64,000 bases of DNA, from contig QANU01016478.1 in assembly GCA_003254905.1 (NCBI GenBank), forward strand, positions 613,977-677,976. The letters are read 5' to 3'. Source of the stretch: Nissolia schottii (Eukaryota > Streptophyta > Magnoliopsida > Fabales > Fabaceae). Both the position numbers and the translations under genes were made by a program. The notes under the pieces are model-generated. The model saw only the letters and a program-made list of their open reading frames with translations, had not been told where the DNA came from and searched no databases. This document shows, piece by piece, positions 1 through 12,440 of this stretch; the first letter of the stretch is position 1; every line of letters starts with the position of its first letter.

Positions 1-880
1 ATGGGGACAAGAAAAACCCTCCAAATTATACAGTTTACTTTTGCAAACGGTACCGAATGTGTAGTTTCCTCTGAACTGTAATCCACATCAACACTGAATC
101 ATCACCAATAATTATTACTTTGTCAAGCTTGCAATTGAAGCTATGGCAAGAAAACAACAAAATTAAGATAGCTCAACCTTAACAAACTCGTGCATGCTTC
201 CTTAATAATTTAGATTCTGCTTCCCTTGATAGTAAAAAGTTAAAAAAAAAAATAAAGAAAAGAAAAAAAAAAAAGGGCATGTCTTGTACCAATAAAATAA
301 AGGAAATGTATCTAATGGTTGATTTGGTTAGTAGACTGAGGGACCCCATTTTAGAATAAAATTTGACATTGCAACTAACTAGACCAATGGCACCCAGGCA
401 CCGATTTATGTCAAAAGCCTAAACTGCAATGTCAATGTGACCCATCACAGAAAAAGCTCAGTAAAATATAGAAGTTCACTACTCACATTAGAACCATACC
501 AAAAAGTGATGTAATAATAGTCAAATAATCATAATGATGAATCATGGGTGGTGACATTGTGAGCTTTACCCATTGTAGTCAGGAAGAGCATGAAATTATA
601 GCTTAAGATTCGATGTAGATCAAATATGAAATATGTAATTGAATCTGATTGTGAGGAACATTCGTCCCACCACAAAAAGGATGAAAAAGGAAAAGAACTT
701 TATATAAGTCACTGAAAACTATTAGAGGTTTGATCTGATCATTCGGTATACATGGAGACTAAAGTGAAGTTGTCTTTTTGTAATGATAATGCTTAAACAT
801 TACTACTTCATTGACATTACTTCTTAACGAATTGATTATTTGGGCCACATCAAATCCCAGACAATAACTAACCTCTTTTA
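1..880. other. Upstream intergenic region, no gene seen
   Basis: AT-rich sequence before the peroxidase gene. I see no convincing coding exon on either strand. The last part (about 700-880) is presumably the peroxidase promoter. Confidence 0.5.
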
Positions 881-884
881 TCTC

Positions 885-890
885 TATAAA
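885..890 (+). promoter_or_regulatory. TATA box of the peroxidase gene
   Basis: TATAAA in the context CTCTATAAAAAGG lies about 70 bases before the start codon at 959. This leaves room for a short leader of about 40 bases. The spacing fits a plant core promoter; no experimental start is known here. Confidence 0.6.
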
Positions 891-958
891 AAGGCCATTT
901 AACCCATCTTTGGTTTCCGGAGCTAAAAGATAGAAATCATCAAGCACTCTTAATTAGC

Positions 959-2223
959 ATGGATGTCATGGCTGCTTTCTTTAATTTGATTATCATGTTT
1001 TCAGTAGTTTCTACATGCAAGTCACTGAGCTTAAACTACTACGAAAAGACATGCCCTGATCTCGAGCTCATTGTCGCCAAGGCAGTGAAGGATGCCACTG
1101 CCGGGGACAAAACTGTTCCTGCAGCACTTCTGCGCCTGCATTTTCATGACTGTTTCATTCGGGTAATGCTATACTGCCCTCCCTCCCTGCTTCCTATTTT
1201 CTGTTTCCTTCTTAACCCTTGCCACACATAATATATTTGATGCATCATTTTAAAATGGCATATTTTTTCTATTTTTCCCTATACTTTTGAAGGGGTGTGA
1301 TGCCTCTGTGCTCCTAAATTCAAAAGGCAACAACAAAGCAGAAAAAGACGGACCACCAAATGTTTCTTTGCATGCATTCTTTGTCATTGATGATGCAAAG
1401 AAAGCAGTAGAAGCTTCATGCCCTGGTGTGGTCTCTTGTGCTGATATCCTTGCTCTAGCAGCAAGGGATGCAGTTGTTCTGGTAAGAAAACAAAGCTAAA
1501 ATACCAAACTTATTCTCAGCATGCATATTGTAAACAACTGCAAGTATATCTGAGTACAATTTTACAGTCTGGTGGACCTACATGGGATGTTCCTAAAGGA
1601 AGAAAGGATGGAAGAACATCAAAGGCCAGTGAAACCCGAAATTTGCCAGCGCCAGCCTTCAACATATCACAATTGCAGCAAAGCTTTTCTCAAAGAGGTT
1701 TGTCAATGGAAGACCTGGTAGCTCTGTCAGGTAAACTATTCCTAAAGTCAAAACCAAACCACTTTTCATTTATTCCAATATATAGCTGAATAGAGTTTTG
1801 AATAACATGTCTTTCAACCTATGTGTAGGAGGACACACTTTGGGTTTCTCTCACTGCTCATCCTTCAGGAACAGAATCCACAACTTTGATGCTACACATG
1901 ACGTGGACCCTTCATTAAATCCGTCATTTGCAGCTCAACTGAAATCAATTTGTCCACTGAAAAATCAGGCAAAAAAAGCAGGCACCACTATGGATCCCTC
2001 TTCAACAATTTTTGATAATACATACTACAAGTTAATCCTCCAACAGAAAGTCCTGTTCTCTTCTGATCAAGCTCTGCTCGATAGCCAAGAGACCAAGCAT
2101 CTGGTCTCTAAGTTTGCTTCCTCACGAGAGGCTTTCTATGATGCTTTTATCAAGTCCATGATCAGAATGAGCAGCATCAATGGTGGTCAGGAGGTTCGGA
2201 AGGACTGCACAGTTATCAATTAG
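959..2223 (+). CDS. PER64: Class III secretory peroxidase, peroxidase 64-like
   Basis: Exons 959-1162, 1293-1481, 1568-1730 and 1829-2223 join in frame across GT-AG introns to give 316 residues, the usual class III length; four exons with three introns is the classical layout. An N-terminal hydrophobic signal peptide (about residues 1-24) implies export to the cell wall. The distal heme pocket LLRLHFHDC gives Arg59 and His63. The proximal heme ligand is His188 in GGHTLGFSHC. The NKAEKDGPPN and PKGRKDGR stretches closely resemble Arabidopsis peroxidase 64 as I recall it, an enzyme tied to lignin polymerisation in the Casparian strip; the same role here is inference. The family oxidises phenolics with hydrogen peroxide. 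The start is the first Met in frame, just after a TATA box. The gene looks intact. Confidence 0.95.
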
Positions 2224-2532
2224 AAATTCTAAGTATAATTATGATCTACCAATTAAGTTAGAAGTATGAAAATGGTATCTCATATTTAAAAGATGACAAG
2301 AACATCACTCATTTTTCTTTGTAAGAGAAACACATATATTTCATTTTAATGTGCTAAAAGCTAAAGCATGTGTTGGAACAAGGCACCCCTGTAGGAATAT
2401 TTGGTTTTATTCCATTATTTGATAATCAAGATATGAGATGAATTAGCTGAAAGCAACAAGATCAACATAAATAACAGTAGCAGCATCACGAGAAAAGGTT
2501 CTCCTAATTTTATTATAAAACTTTGAGGCACC

Positions 2533-3995
2533 TCAGGCATTGTCTTTAGAGGTAAGAGCTATCTCAGCCAATTGAATGTTACCACTTAGAAGTGATGCCT
2601 TGTAGGAAGGAAGGACAGAAAACCCATCAAGAAGCTTGAGACACTTTAAGCCCCACTTTCTCATCAAGAACTCAATAAGGTGATGCCCACTGCAAATGAT
2701 TAGTCAAACAAATTTTTTTAAAAATGCTAAAAAATGTCAGATGGAGTTTGAAGAGCTAGGATGGAATTGCCTCACATGTTCTGAGCATCACATAGAATGA
2801 AAAGTACCTTCGATTATGGTATGATGTTATAAAAGTTGAGCCAGTAGAATTTCGAAGTAGGAATGTCACAGTGGCAAAGAGGTTATCAAAGGCTATAAAA
2901 TAATACAGGATGAGCAGTGTTTCAGTTAAATGATAAGTACATAGAGGAAGATGACATAAAAACTAACAGCATATTTTTCTCACCCTTTGAGTCATACAAC
3001 ACATCAGCTCCTAGAATAATTGTTGGCTGTAAACTGAATATGGATGAATCCCAAACTCCCCATGTCAATCCTAAAACCTACAAACCACAAGGCATTTACA
3101 TTCACACATCGTCAAAAATGTGATAACATCAAATTCCAACATCATGTATACATATAAGCAGTGCTCACTTGCCCTTGATAGCCACCTCATGGAAAATCCA
3201 TGCTAAACACACAATAAAACTATAATATCCCACTAAAACATCAACATTCATTCAATTGTAAATTTGAAAAAACACATTTTTAATTAGTCACTAGCTTACA
3301 TTGCACTCAAGTTTATTCAAGTCACAAACTCTTCTCATGTTGTCAAGCACCTGTAATCGCAAAAACAATAACCATTCATTCAACAAAACCCAGTTCAAAC
3401 CAATTTTTGGCTAATTAGAGAAAAAATTGTTGAACAAATGAAAAGAAAAAAAAAAAGAGGAGATGGCTATGGTGTAAATACCTCTACTCTGCTCGAGTCA
3501 TCAGTAAGAGTGACATTGGCACCAACTTTTGCTGCAACCAAACCAGGCAAGGAAGTTCCAGCACCAAGCTGAATCAATGAACATTTGAACATGATGAGAA
3601 ATCAGAGATAATATTATGCATTTAAATCAATAATCTCGCGAATTTAAAGGCAATACCTCAACAACGGTAGCTCCTGAAAACCGGTGCTTTTGTTGCCAAA
3701 CATACTCGGCGAGAACTATGCTGCAGGGCCACACGAATAGGCCATAGTCCTCCTTCATGTTCTGCATTGAAGGACATGGGAAGAACACGGTATTTGTTAG
3801 GTTTCGAATTCAGGGTTCACTTGTGATTTTTTTTTTTCTTTCTCTTTGATTTGGGAAGTGAAGGACCTCGATGATAGAGATGCAGAAGGTTGGGGTTTCG
3901 TGGTCATCGCCGAAGCGGTGGCGAGAAATGGTGGTCATCGTGGTGGTGGTGGTGTTGGTGCCAGGAGGTTGCTCCCCAGAGTCCTTGTCTTCCAT
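2533..3995 (-). CDS. METTL23-like SAM-dependent methyltransferase
   Basis: Seven small exons on the minus strand (3995-3867, 3761-3657, 3568-3482, 3350-3300, 3077-2984, 2892-2808, 2689-2533) join in frame with GT-AG borders to give 235 residues. The fold is a class I Rossmann methyltransferase of the methyltransf_16 / METTL23 group. Motif I VVELGAGTSLPG spans the exon 2-3 junction (residues 76-87), followed by an acidic TLTDD, then IILGADVLYD (motif post-II region). The upstream part DYGLFVWPCSIVLAEYVW is the family's typical segment before motif I. The C-terminus reads SGNIQLAEIAL. The Met at 3995 is chosen because it begins a typical acidic leader; an in-frame Met at 4040 would add 15 residues. 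The substrate cannot be read from the sequence. The gene converges on the peroxidase gene with 309 bases between stop codons. Confidence 0.88.
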
Positions 3996-4040
3996 TTCTC
4001 CGACGGAATCCAAAACAACCTGAAATTTTGCTTGCTTCAC

Positions 4041-5059
4041 GCTAACTATTTAATGTCATAAAATAATATTAATGTTATTAATTTGACATACTAACTTGAA
4101 GTGATTAAATGTCATATCAGTCATGATTTAAATTATTTGATGTTTGTTATTAAATGTTACAAAAATTGTGATCGTTATTTTGTTTTATTTAATAAATACT
4201 AAGTTTCTTTCTAAGCAATGCTTAAGAAATGACAAACAATGAGTAAATTTGTTTTGTTTTATTCACTCTCTTTACTCCTATTTATTTTTTTTCATTTTAT
4301 ATTCTTCTAAGGGTAAACAAATTATTTAGTATGATCATGTTTCTTTACTCAAACCAAACATGAGAAAGAAACATTGTTCATTCCTTTCTCTAATTTATTT
4401 CTTTATCCAATCATTAACAGAGAAAATATACGTTTTCTTTAATTTTATTTTTCTCCATTTTTTTCATTCAATTTTCTCTCATCAATCAAACAAAACACTG
4501 ATTTGATCCACGCATAAATATTATCTTATAAATCAATTGTTAAGAATAAAAATACTTTAAAATGCATCTCACTAAATATCTAAGATAAAATGCTATCATC
4601 CAGAGTCCAGACAACTATAAATTACATCATTTTAATTTCTCTCTCTTCATAGACATTATCAATTCACCTTCGCCCACATCCTCCACCACTTCTCCCACAC
4701 CCTCTCCTTCCATCATCGTCACCACCCCTTTTCTCCCTTCCACCACCGCTCCTTCAACCTTACTTTCTACCACACCACCACCCTTCTCTCACTTTACCGT
4801 CTCATCACCCCTTCCTCGCCTTAACATTCGACATCTCTCATTAACCTTCAACCTCCCATCACGATTTCTCCCGCAACCTTCATCAACATAATAATTTCTC
4901 TTTCACCCTTATCTGATGCAACCATTGTCAATTGATGTCGATTTGCGTCGCTTACCCTATATTTGGTTTGATAGAAAATGAGCGAAAGAAAAAGTGAAAA
5001 AAAATGAGTAAAAAATAATATTTTCTCCCAGTTGCAAAATAAGAGAAAATAGATGGAAA
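4041..5059. other. AT-rich intergenic region with a pyrimidine-rich core
   Basis: No gene seen. About 4640-4870 on the plus strand is strongly C/T-rich. It is flanked by A/T-rich arms with weak inverted similarity (around 4390-4500 and 4960-5070), so a decayed foldback element is possible but not shown. Confidence 0.35.
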
Positions 5060-6043
5060 AAAAATACAAAAGTGAAGTGTTACCATTCACCTCTCTTTGG
5101 ATAGCTTTTGTCCTCGATGCTCTGATTATTCTATGGAGATCGCTATTCATTCCCTTCGAGATTGTGAGGTAGTATCGAGGTTTTGGAAGAAACTGTTACA
5201 TCCCTCTCGTTGGCATAATTTTTTCGCAGCACCACTTCACACTTGGCTTTAGGAAAATTTGAAGCAAAGCCATCATTTCCGTTGGTATGGTGACCAAGAA
5301 TGGCGCACAGTTTTCGGCTTGGCCCTCCATTATCTTTGGTATGTCCGTAATGACTTTATCTTTAATACTTCCTTCCCTAGTATTGGTGATCTTTGGTTTT
5401 TCTTTGGATTGAGACTCAAGAACTACTCCCTTCCGGTCCATATGTATTCATCTTCTACCTTTTCAAGTCCAGATGAACATTTGGTTTGTTGGCATTTTCC
5501 TACACCTGGGTGGGTGGTAGCAAGTTGTAATGGATCTGTGCTTAGATCTGGTAGTGTAGGTTGTGGGAGACTGATCAGAGATGAATTAGGGAGCTTTGTT
5601 ACAGGTTTCTTGATTAAATTGGGTTTGACATCCATTACCACAGCAGAACTCTGGGGCATTTTGCATGTGCTAAATATTGCCTGGCGTAGTGGGTTCTAAC
5701 AAGTGTGGGTTGACTGTGATTCTCAAAGTGCTATCAAGCTTATTCAAAATTGCCATAACCATTTACACCCAGCTGCCTCGATTATATCTCGTATTCGTGA
5801 TCTTTTATCCAAAAATTGTGTGGTGAAGCTTCAACATGTTTTCAGGGAATCCAACCGTGTTACTGACTGTCTTGCCCATCTGAGTCATAATCTCCATTCT
5901 TTTGAGGTGACTTATTTTGATGTAGCTCCTGCAGCTACTCGACCGTTACTTTTGAATGATCTGATACAGATCGTGTGGCCTAGTGGGGGCTAGTTCTTTT
6001 GTTTTTTTCTTTGGGCTTTAGTCTCTTTGTCTACCAAAAAAAA
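5060..6043 (+). mobile_element. 5'-truncated LINE (L1-type) with RNase H domain
   Basis: The plus strand at about 5259-5993 encodes the C-terminal RNase H-like domain (RVT_3) typical of plant L1-type LINEs. It shows a GCGRLIRDELGSFVTGF block, a TTAELWGILHVLNIAW block, VDCDSQSAIKLI and FRESNRVTDCLAHLS. An in-frame stop near 5698 and other decay separate the halves, so it is a pseudogene. The 3' end runs to CTTTGTCTACC followed by an A-run (about 6030-6043), the expected LINE tail. The 5' border is only approximate, and no target-site duplication was found. Only the last kilobase is present, as usual for 5'-truncated copies. Confidence 0.8.
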
Positions 6044-6636
6044 TGTCCATGGTATCAATTTTCTCGTCTGCATTGCATAGAAAACTACAACATAGAGTAA
6101 GAATAAAAAATTAATATAACAAAGAGAGATAGTGTATAAAACAATTATTTTGCTTGTACATGGTTTGAAAACTTTTAGATATAACTTTAGACACGTTTGT
6201 ACACAATCACCTATTCACTTTTTATTTAGTCACTTTTGAATATGTAAAACACGTATGTCGGATAAGTGTCTTTGTATGTTAATATCTGTAATATAACAAA
6301 TACATGGATATGACAATGTCACAAAGTTTCCGTACTTTCTCGTCGTTAATCATGTACCTAGTGCTAAATTAAAACAAAATTATTACATTAACTCATTCGA
6401 GAACCATTCCAAATATAATTTGAGCCAGCAACATCACACAGAGGACTCGACTCACAATAGACAACTTTTTTTAATTATTAAGCCACATAATATTTTTCAC
6501 AAAACTAATGCATCATAATAATAACTACCCTAACACATCCGAAGATCTTTATTAACTTGCTACGATTTATTTTTTACAAGAAAATCAAACATTTTTTGAA
6601 ATGTCTTTAGTGATTTCTCTCCTAAATTTTCTTTTT
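6044..6636. other. Intergenic, nothing recognised
   Basis: AT-rich stretch between the LINE tail and the left Copia LTR. No coding signal, RNA gene or clear repeat seen. Confidence 0.4.
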
Positions 6637-7026
6637 GTTATAAAGCTAATGAGAATCATGTTAGGAAGAGTAATAAGAGAGATAAGAAGAAATGATAGAA
6701 AGAGTGATATTATTCTTACTCTCAAAGGTGTGTATACATTAAGCACCTAAAACATTATTTATAGACTAAGAGTGAGACATATATAAACATATCAAATCTT
6801 TAGAGATTTCAACAATTAATGACATTCATCTAATAATATTTTTCATAATATTGACTCTTGGATATTCATGCCTCATTAAAACCTTGCTAAGAAAAAACTC
6901 ATTGAGAAAAACTTAGTGAAAGAAAAATAGTACAATATCCTCAGTAAGAACTACCTCATTAAAAACCTTATTAATGAAAAATTCAATGAGATAAAAACTT
7001 TGATTAAGGGGGAAAAAGGTAAAGTA
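6637..7026 (-). mobile_element. 3' LTR of interrupted Copia fossil (left copy)
   Basis: From about 6637 this segment aligns with 16420-16640 over roughly 215 bases. They share, for example, the stretch around GTGTATACATT and the AATTAATGACATT block. Both copies have the same orientation and bracket Copia pol remnants on the minus strand, so they are the element's LTRs. A pyrimidine-rich stretch just after about 7026 is the expected minus-strand polypurine tract. The left copy is longer than the right. Strong divergence between the copies indicates an old insertion. Confidence 0.65.
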
Positions 7027-7394
7027 TTTCTCTCCTTCTAAGTATCATTATTTTGGGTCTTGAAGTCGTTTCTCAAATGTTGAAGTAGGTAGAGATTTAG
7101 TGAATAAATATACTAAATTATCACTCAAACGAATATGCTAAACATCTATATCATCATTCTATCAAAGATCACGTGTGTAAAAGAGTTTTGGTGAAATATG
7201 ATTTGGTATGTCCCCTTTAATATGTCCTTCTTTCAACTGACTTATGCAAACAATGTTATCTTCATACATGATGACATTTTTTTAGGGCAACCGAACATTT
7301 TCTGAATGTGATGGGTGATCGATGTAAGTCAAATGCATTCTCGACTTACTTCATGAATTGTTAATTTCTTCGCATGATTTGATGAAGCAACAAC
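7027..7394 (-). mobile_element. Copia fossil, 3' part with RNase H remnant
   Basis: The minus strand shows Copia RNase H C-terminal similarity, including a LFTKSLP block near 7080-7110 and a VVASSNHA block just inside 7394. It is the same element as 13301-16640, split by the CACTA transposon. The element is broken, with many breaks. Confidence 0.75.
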
Positions 7395-7860
7395 CATTAC
7401 AAGAAAAACGTTCATTACCGTTGGAGTTACCGTCAGATTTTTTTCCAATTACCGTCAACTTTTTTGCTGTCCATTGGACTTAGTGTCGGCGAATGGACTG
7501 ACGGTAATAACCTCAATAATAACTTATTACCGTCGGATATATATAGCCGACGGTAATTAGCGTCGGGGATGACCAACGGTAATGGCGGTCTAAGGACGGT
7601 TCGTATTGAACCATTTACCGTCGAATAAAATCGGTAATGATATTAATATTTTATTTCGTATATCGTCAGTTAATACCTACATAATTTAAATGATATTTGT
7701 ACTGATAATATTAATATTACCGTCGATTAATTTCGACGGAAATGTGATGATATATGCATATCATGCATTCAAATTACCCTTGATTATAGCTAACGACAAT
7801 TATGAATATTACCGTCAGAATTTTACTGCGAGAATTTTTTGACAATAAAGATTATTTTAT

Positions 7861-8730
7861 TTTTATTATTATTCCAAACATTAAATTAATACAATAAATT
7901 ATATATTTGATAATATAATTAATTAATTAATTAATAAATTAATTAAATAATAAATTAATTAAATTGTTATTTAGTTCTACAAATTATATATGAAATAAAT
8001 ATATAGTTATATAATTATTGAATTCAATAAATATTAAATTCAACAATATGTTTAGTAGTTATAATATATAATTTAATAGTACCAAAATATGACAATGCAT
8101 ATAAAATTAAAAGGTATAATTAAAAATTTTATTAAATAGATGTACATTGAATGAATCTAATTAATGTTTTTATTAAATATAATAAATAATTATATAGAAT
8201 ATACAACCAAATAGTTACCTATTTATTTTAATATAAATAATAATCTATCCTTGTAAATAATTAACTAAGAATTGAATTCGTGCAAGAAAAACACGGACAT
8301 CTAACTCTTTGAGTAATCGATTTAACTTTTTTGTAGAAGTAATCCACACCCTCTAAAAATTTCGGCTTTATCAATCTCCAAATCTCGTTGTATCGGTCAT
8401 ACATTCAAAATCCATTCGACGAAATCATGTCTGTACACTTCCTACATTCGCATTGCATTAACCGATTCAAAATTAATGATCCCAGTTTAATTTCATTATT
8501 AAAACATACATTCTTAATTGCACACAATTATTCATAAATCATTCTAAATAGATTCCCTCCAATCTCCGCAAACAACATGTAATCACCATTGCCATCACAA
8601 CAATTCAAACAAGTTTCAGAAAGAAACGCTAAGCGTTCCTTCCCCCAATCCAGTCATACAATTCCAATCCTACAAATCTATCCAAAGAAAATAAGTCTCT
8701 ATCCTATGGAGAGTGAAATAATACATACCT
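7861..8730. other. AT-rich interior of the CACTA element
   Basis: Very AT-rich filler between the left subterminal palindromes and a low-complexity block. No coding signal seen. Confidence 0.4.
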
Positions 8731-8980
8731 AAATGCCGATACAAACTTCAGGGACTCCTTTACACCACAAAATGAATGGCTCCTTCAATGGTGGTGGTGG
8801 CAGTAGGTGGTGTTGGTGGAAGTGGTTGTGGTGAAAGATTTTTTTGTGTTGGTGGTTTGGTAAGATGAAGGAAGAGTTGTGGAAAATGGTGGTGGTGGTG
8901 GAGGAATGAGGAGAGGAGAGAAGAGGAGAAGAGAAGTGAAAGAAGAAATGAGTGAAATGGTGTTGTGGGAGAGTATTCAA
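8729..8980 (-). other. Low-complexity GGT/GGA-rich block inside the CACTA element
   Basis: The plus strand is rich in GGTGGT and GAGGAGA runs. The minus strand has an 83-codon open frame rich in His, Ser, Thr and Pro. No domain is recognised. It may be leader sequence of an element transcript or captured host DNA; composition alone cannot tell. Confidence 0.3.
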
Positions 8981-9452
8981 CTAAGTTAATTTCAGAACAT
9001 TACCGTCGGTTATTTATGACGCTAATTGGAACAGTCCAACTATAATCGCTTTACCGAAATACATCATTTAAATTAAAAAATTATCGTAGGCTTTGTGTCA
9101 TAAATACCGACGGTAAGAAAAATGGCGTGAAATTTTGGCAATTTTTCATTTTCACTATCGTCAGATATTTCTGACGGTAACACGTCTCGCGCGAGACACC
9201 TTACAGAACCTCAAATTTGCATTTAGGGGTCTAGTAATATTACCGTCAGAAATGTCTGACGCTAACAGGTCTCGCGTGAGTCACATTAGATCTCGTGTAA
9301 GACACCTAACAGAACCTCAAATTTGCTCTCTGATTTGTTAGTCTCACACGAGACAAGAAATGTCTTGTGCGATATGGTTAGGAGTTAGGGATTATGGTTT
9401 AGGGCTAAGGTTGTTACCATCGAATATTTTCGACGATAACACACTACACCAT

Positions 9453-9472
9453 TAAGGGTTAGGGTTTAGGGT
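9453..9472 (+). repeat. Short telomere-like TTTAGGG stretch in the CACTA element
   Basis: About three diverged units of the plant telomere motif (AGGGTTAGGGTTTAGGG) occur here, with a related run at 9379-9412. They lie between the subterminal palindromes, so they are probably internal element sequence rather than a chromosome-end relic. Confidence 0.5.
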
Positions 9473-9905
9473 TGTTACCATCATATATTTATCATAGTAC
9501 ATACTAATACTCAAAATTATATTGTGTAATGAAGATACTAACACTAAAAAAACATAATTGACCTAAAATATATGATCCTTTCTTGAATGGATCCTGTCGA
9601 CGACGAATGAAGATACCCTTTTTTTATTTAAATGGAAAATTTTCTTATCGTATCCATCACTCTCTTGTTTAACTTCTATATGTTTTATAATTCCTAACTT
9701 TTCTTCTTGTATTCTAACATCCATTTTCTTAATTTATTCCATTTGTCCATAAAATATTACTTATTATTATAATAGACAATGAATCATCATTGGGTCATAA
9801 GTGTTAATAGACTTAAAAAAAAATTCGTAATATATTTAAGAAAAAAAAACTTGACAAGTTCAAAATCAAAATATACTTAACAATTACAGAAAATATTAAT
9901 AAATT

Positions 9906-11696
9906 CTAATCTCCTAAGTTTGCAAGATCATCGTCGGAGGCGTCATCATAGGCGGCATCCTCCCTGTTACCCTCGTCATCCGACTCGGACAACAGGATAT
10001 CAAGAGGTATCTCACGAACAACAATACTGTTGGATCCAGCAAATCCACTGAAGATGGTCCACATCCTCCTGAGTTTCTCATTCATCTTCCCCTTGACAGT
10101 GTGCAGCTTCTGAACCACCTGCTCGTGCCTAACCCCCTGCATGTACAGCTCCTGGTTCAGCTTGAACACATGCTCACAAAGCTCTTCTCTTTCTTGCGTA
10201 GGTGTCCCACCGGTAGATGAAGCCGCTGATCAAGGCCCCTTCATTGTAATCGAGAGTTGTATCCCCTAGCCGTACACGCAGTTGTGGTTCATACAACTGA
10301 CCACCTCGAGCTAGACCGCATTCTCATCAATGGGGGCTGGCTCGGTACCCGGGGGTGCACTCTTAGCCCGCTGAGTCTGCGCAGTCTGAAGTGCCTCATC
10401 GATGCATCCTACGAAAATAAAATAACTTAACAATTGTTAATGTAGGAAATTAAAATTTAACAATTATATAATAAAAATAAATAACTTTATAAATCCCGTA
10501 AAAATTATTCACAGTGGTTTGTTGTGAGAGAGCGTCAACCTACTGAGACTTATCTGCCTTTGTGGTGTGCATCTCGCGAAACAACTCCGCCATAGACGGC
10601 TCCTGACCCATCTGTCGATGCTGCATATTTAGTTGTTTAAGTATTAGTTTAAAGTATAATGATTGTAAAATAAATAAAGACGCGTAATTACCATCCTGAG
10701 GCATGTCGACGGCAAGCTCGCAGAGCCTCCAGTATGGACTTTGCCCCCTCGACCCTGCATGTGGGCACACTTTGAGTTCTCAGATCGAGTTTTAAACTCA
10801 TTTGAGGCCCAATAAGCTTTAAGCTAAGCAAGCTGCTCAGAGGTCAAACAGTTCAGGTCTTTGTCCTTACCCAAATGGATGTCCCCCCAGCAACTGCTAG
10901 AGTTGAAGGCTGGCCCGGTAAGCAAACGCCTTATTCATACCGGCCTCCTCGGAAGGATCATACTCAAAATGATCCTGAAAATACAAATATTAAAACGTTA
11001 GTAATTAATTACATAAATAATTTATTTCAAGCCAAATTTATAATTATAAGACAAAAAAATTACCTTCCACAAATTGAACATGTGGTCCCTCTCTTCCCTG
11101 GTGTACTCCTGTCACTTGGATACGACTCTATTATAGTATTTCTTAATGACCTCTGTCACCATGTGGCTTGGAGCCTCGTGGGGAATCCACTTATATACAC
11201 AAACATAAATATTACCAATATCTATTAGTAATGTTAAAAAAAAGTAAATATATTGCACATAAAATAAAACAAAAAAATTACAATACTTACCCATTGTTAT
11301 TCTCGTCCAATCGGATCCTCAATCGCCCTCGCTGTGAGGCGGATCCCTGTGACTGGGGGCCGATGAAAGTCTCCGGCTCTGGCGGCTGTGATGCAGGAGG
11401 TGATAGAGTAGCCTGCGTACTGTAACTCCCAAACCTTGTCGCCTGTGAAGACGGATGAGGCACGAAGCTAAGCGGTAGCAAAACATCACCTGGCACAGTC
11501 GAAGGGAAGCCGTCTCCTACAGCCGGGTGCAACATGAAGCCCGGGGTCGGCATAAAACAATCCCTGACGGCCGGGCCCGATGATGTCGACGTGTTGCTTG
11601 CGTCGATCTCGACCAGCCGCCCTGACCCCTCCCCCTTCTACCCCGCCTAAATAAGGAATAGTAGTTAGACATCTTTTTCTTTCCTTTATCAGACAT
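9906..11696 (-). pseudogene. CACTA accessory gene, Transposase_24-type, decayed
   Basis: Several minus-strand pieces in order resemble plant En/Spm proteins with the Transposase_24 domain. They are an N-terminal MSDKGKKK start at 11696, a Pro/Ser-rich exon (about 11553-11290), a region ending PSHMVTEVIKKYYN (to 11112), EREDHMFNLW-like sequence (about 11090-11060), DPSEEAGMNKAFAYRASL (about 10970-10895), a block with EPSMAELFREMHT (10770-10540) and an acidic tail SDDEGNREDAAYDDASDDD (to 9906). The penultimate block is the hallmark 'PS/TxxELFxxTHT' motif. In-frame stops occur after VVSK (about 11111) and after ASLQL (about 10896), so it is likely non-functional. Exon borders were not all resolved. 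Confidence 0.6.
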
Positions 11697-11944
11697 ACTA
11701 AAAAAAATAAAACAAAAATTAATGATAAACAACACATATTATTATAATACAAATTAAAATAATAACACATATAAACAACTAATATATCAAATAAAAAATT
11801 TAATATGTGAAAATTTCCTTTATCAGACATACATGATAATTAATGATAAAAACTCACACATAACAAAATCCTACAAAAATTGAATATGTGAAAATTTGTT
11901 CTCAATTAATATATAATATTATCAAAATAAAAAATTATATAATA

Positions 11945-11945
<1 letters not shown>

Positions 11946-11987
<42 letters not shown>
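11946..11987. repeat. (TTA)n microsatellite
   Basis: About 14 TTA units in the CACTA interior. Confidence 0.85.
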
Positions 11988-11988
<1 letters not shown>

Positions 11989-12049
11989 GATTTAATATCT
12001 TATGCTCAACCACACTATCTTACAAGTTACTAAATCAATTAAAATAATA

Positions 12050-12440
12050 TATATATATACACACATACACAACTAATATATATTAGCATATCAACATATC
12101 AACATAATATCAACACATATCTTATAATATATATACAACTAATATATATTAACATATCAACATAATATCACATATCTTATAATATATACACAACTAATAT
12201 ATATTAACCTACTCAAGAATCAATTATATCTTAACATATCAACATAACACAACTAATATATATTAACCTGCTCAGGAATCAATTATATCTTAACATATCA
12301 ACATAATACAACTAATATATATTAACATAATATCAACACATATATATCTTATCATATCAACATAATACAACTAATATATATTAACATAATATCAACACAC
12401 ACATACACGTATATATCTTATCATATCAACACATGTATAT
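12050..12440. repeat. Degenerate tandem repeat in the CACTA element
   Basis: Units containing AACTAATATATATTAAC and ATCAACATAATA recur about six times over 390 bases with irregular spacing. This is a minisatellite-like expansion in the element's interior. Confidence 0.7.

Noticed and set aside
3167-3206. Possible extra exon of the METTL23-like gene (AWIFHEVAIKGK)
   Set aside because: The donor is not canonical, and the seven-exon model is already in frame and complete without it.
4230-5070. Possible foldback element around the pyrimidine-rich core
   Set aside because: The arms are both A/T-rich and the inverted match was weak and gapped by eye.
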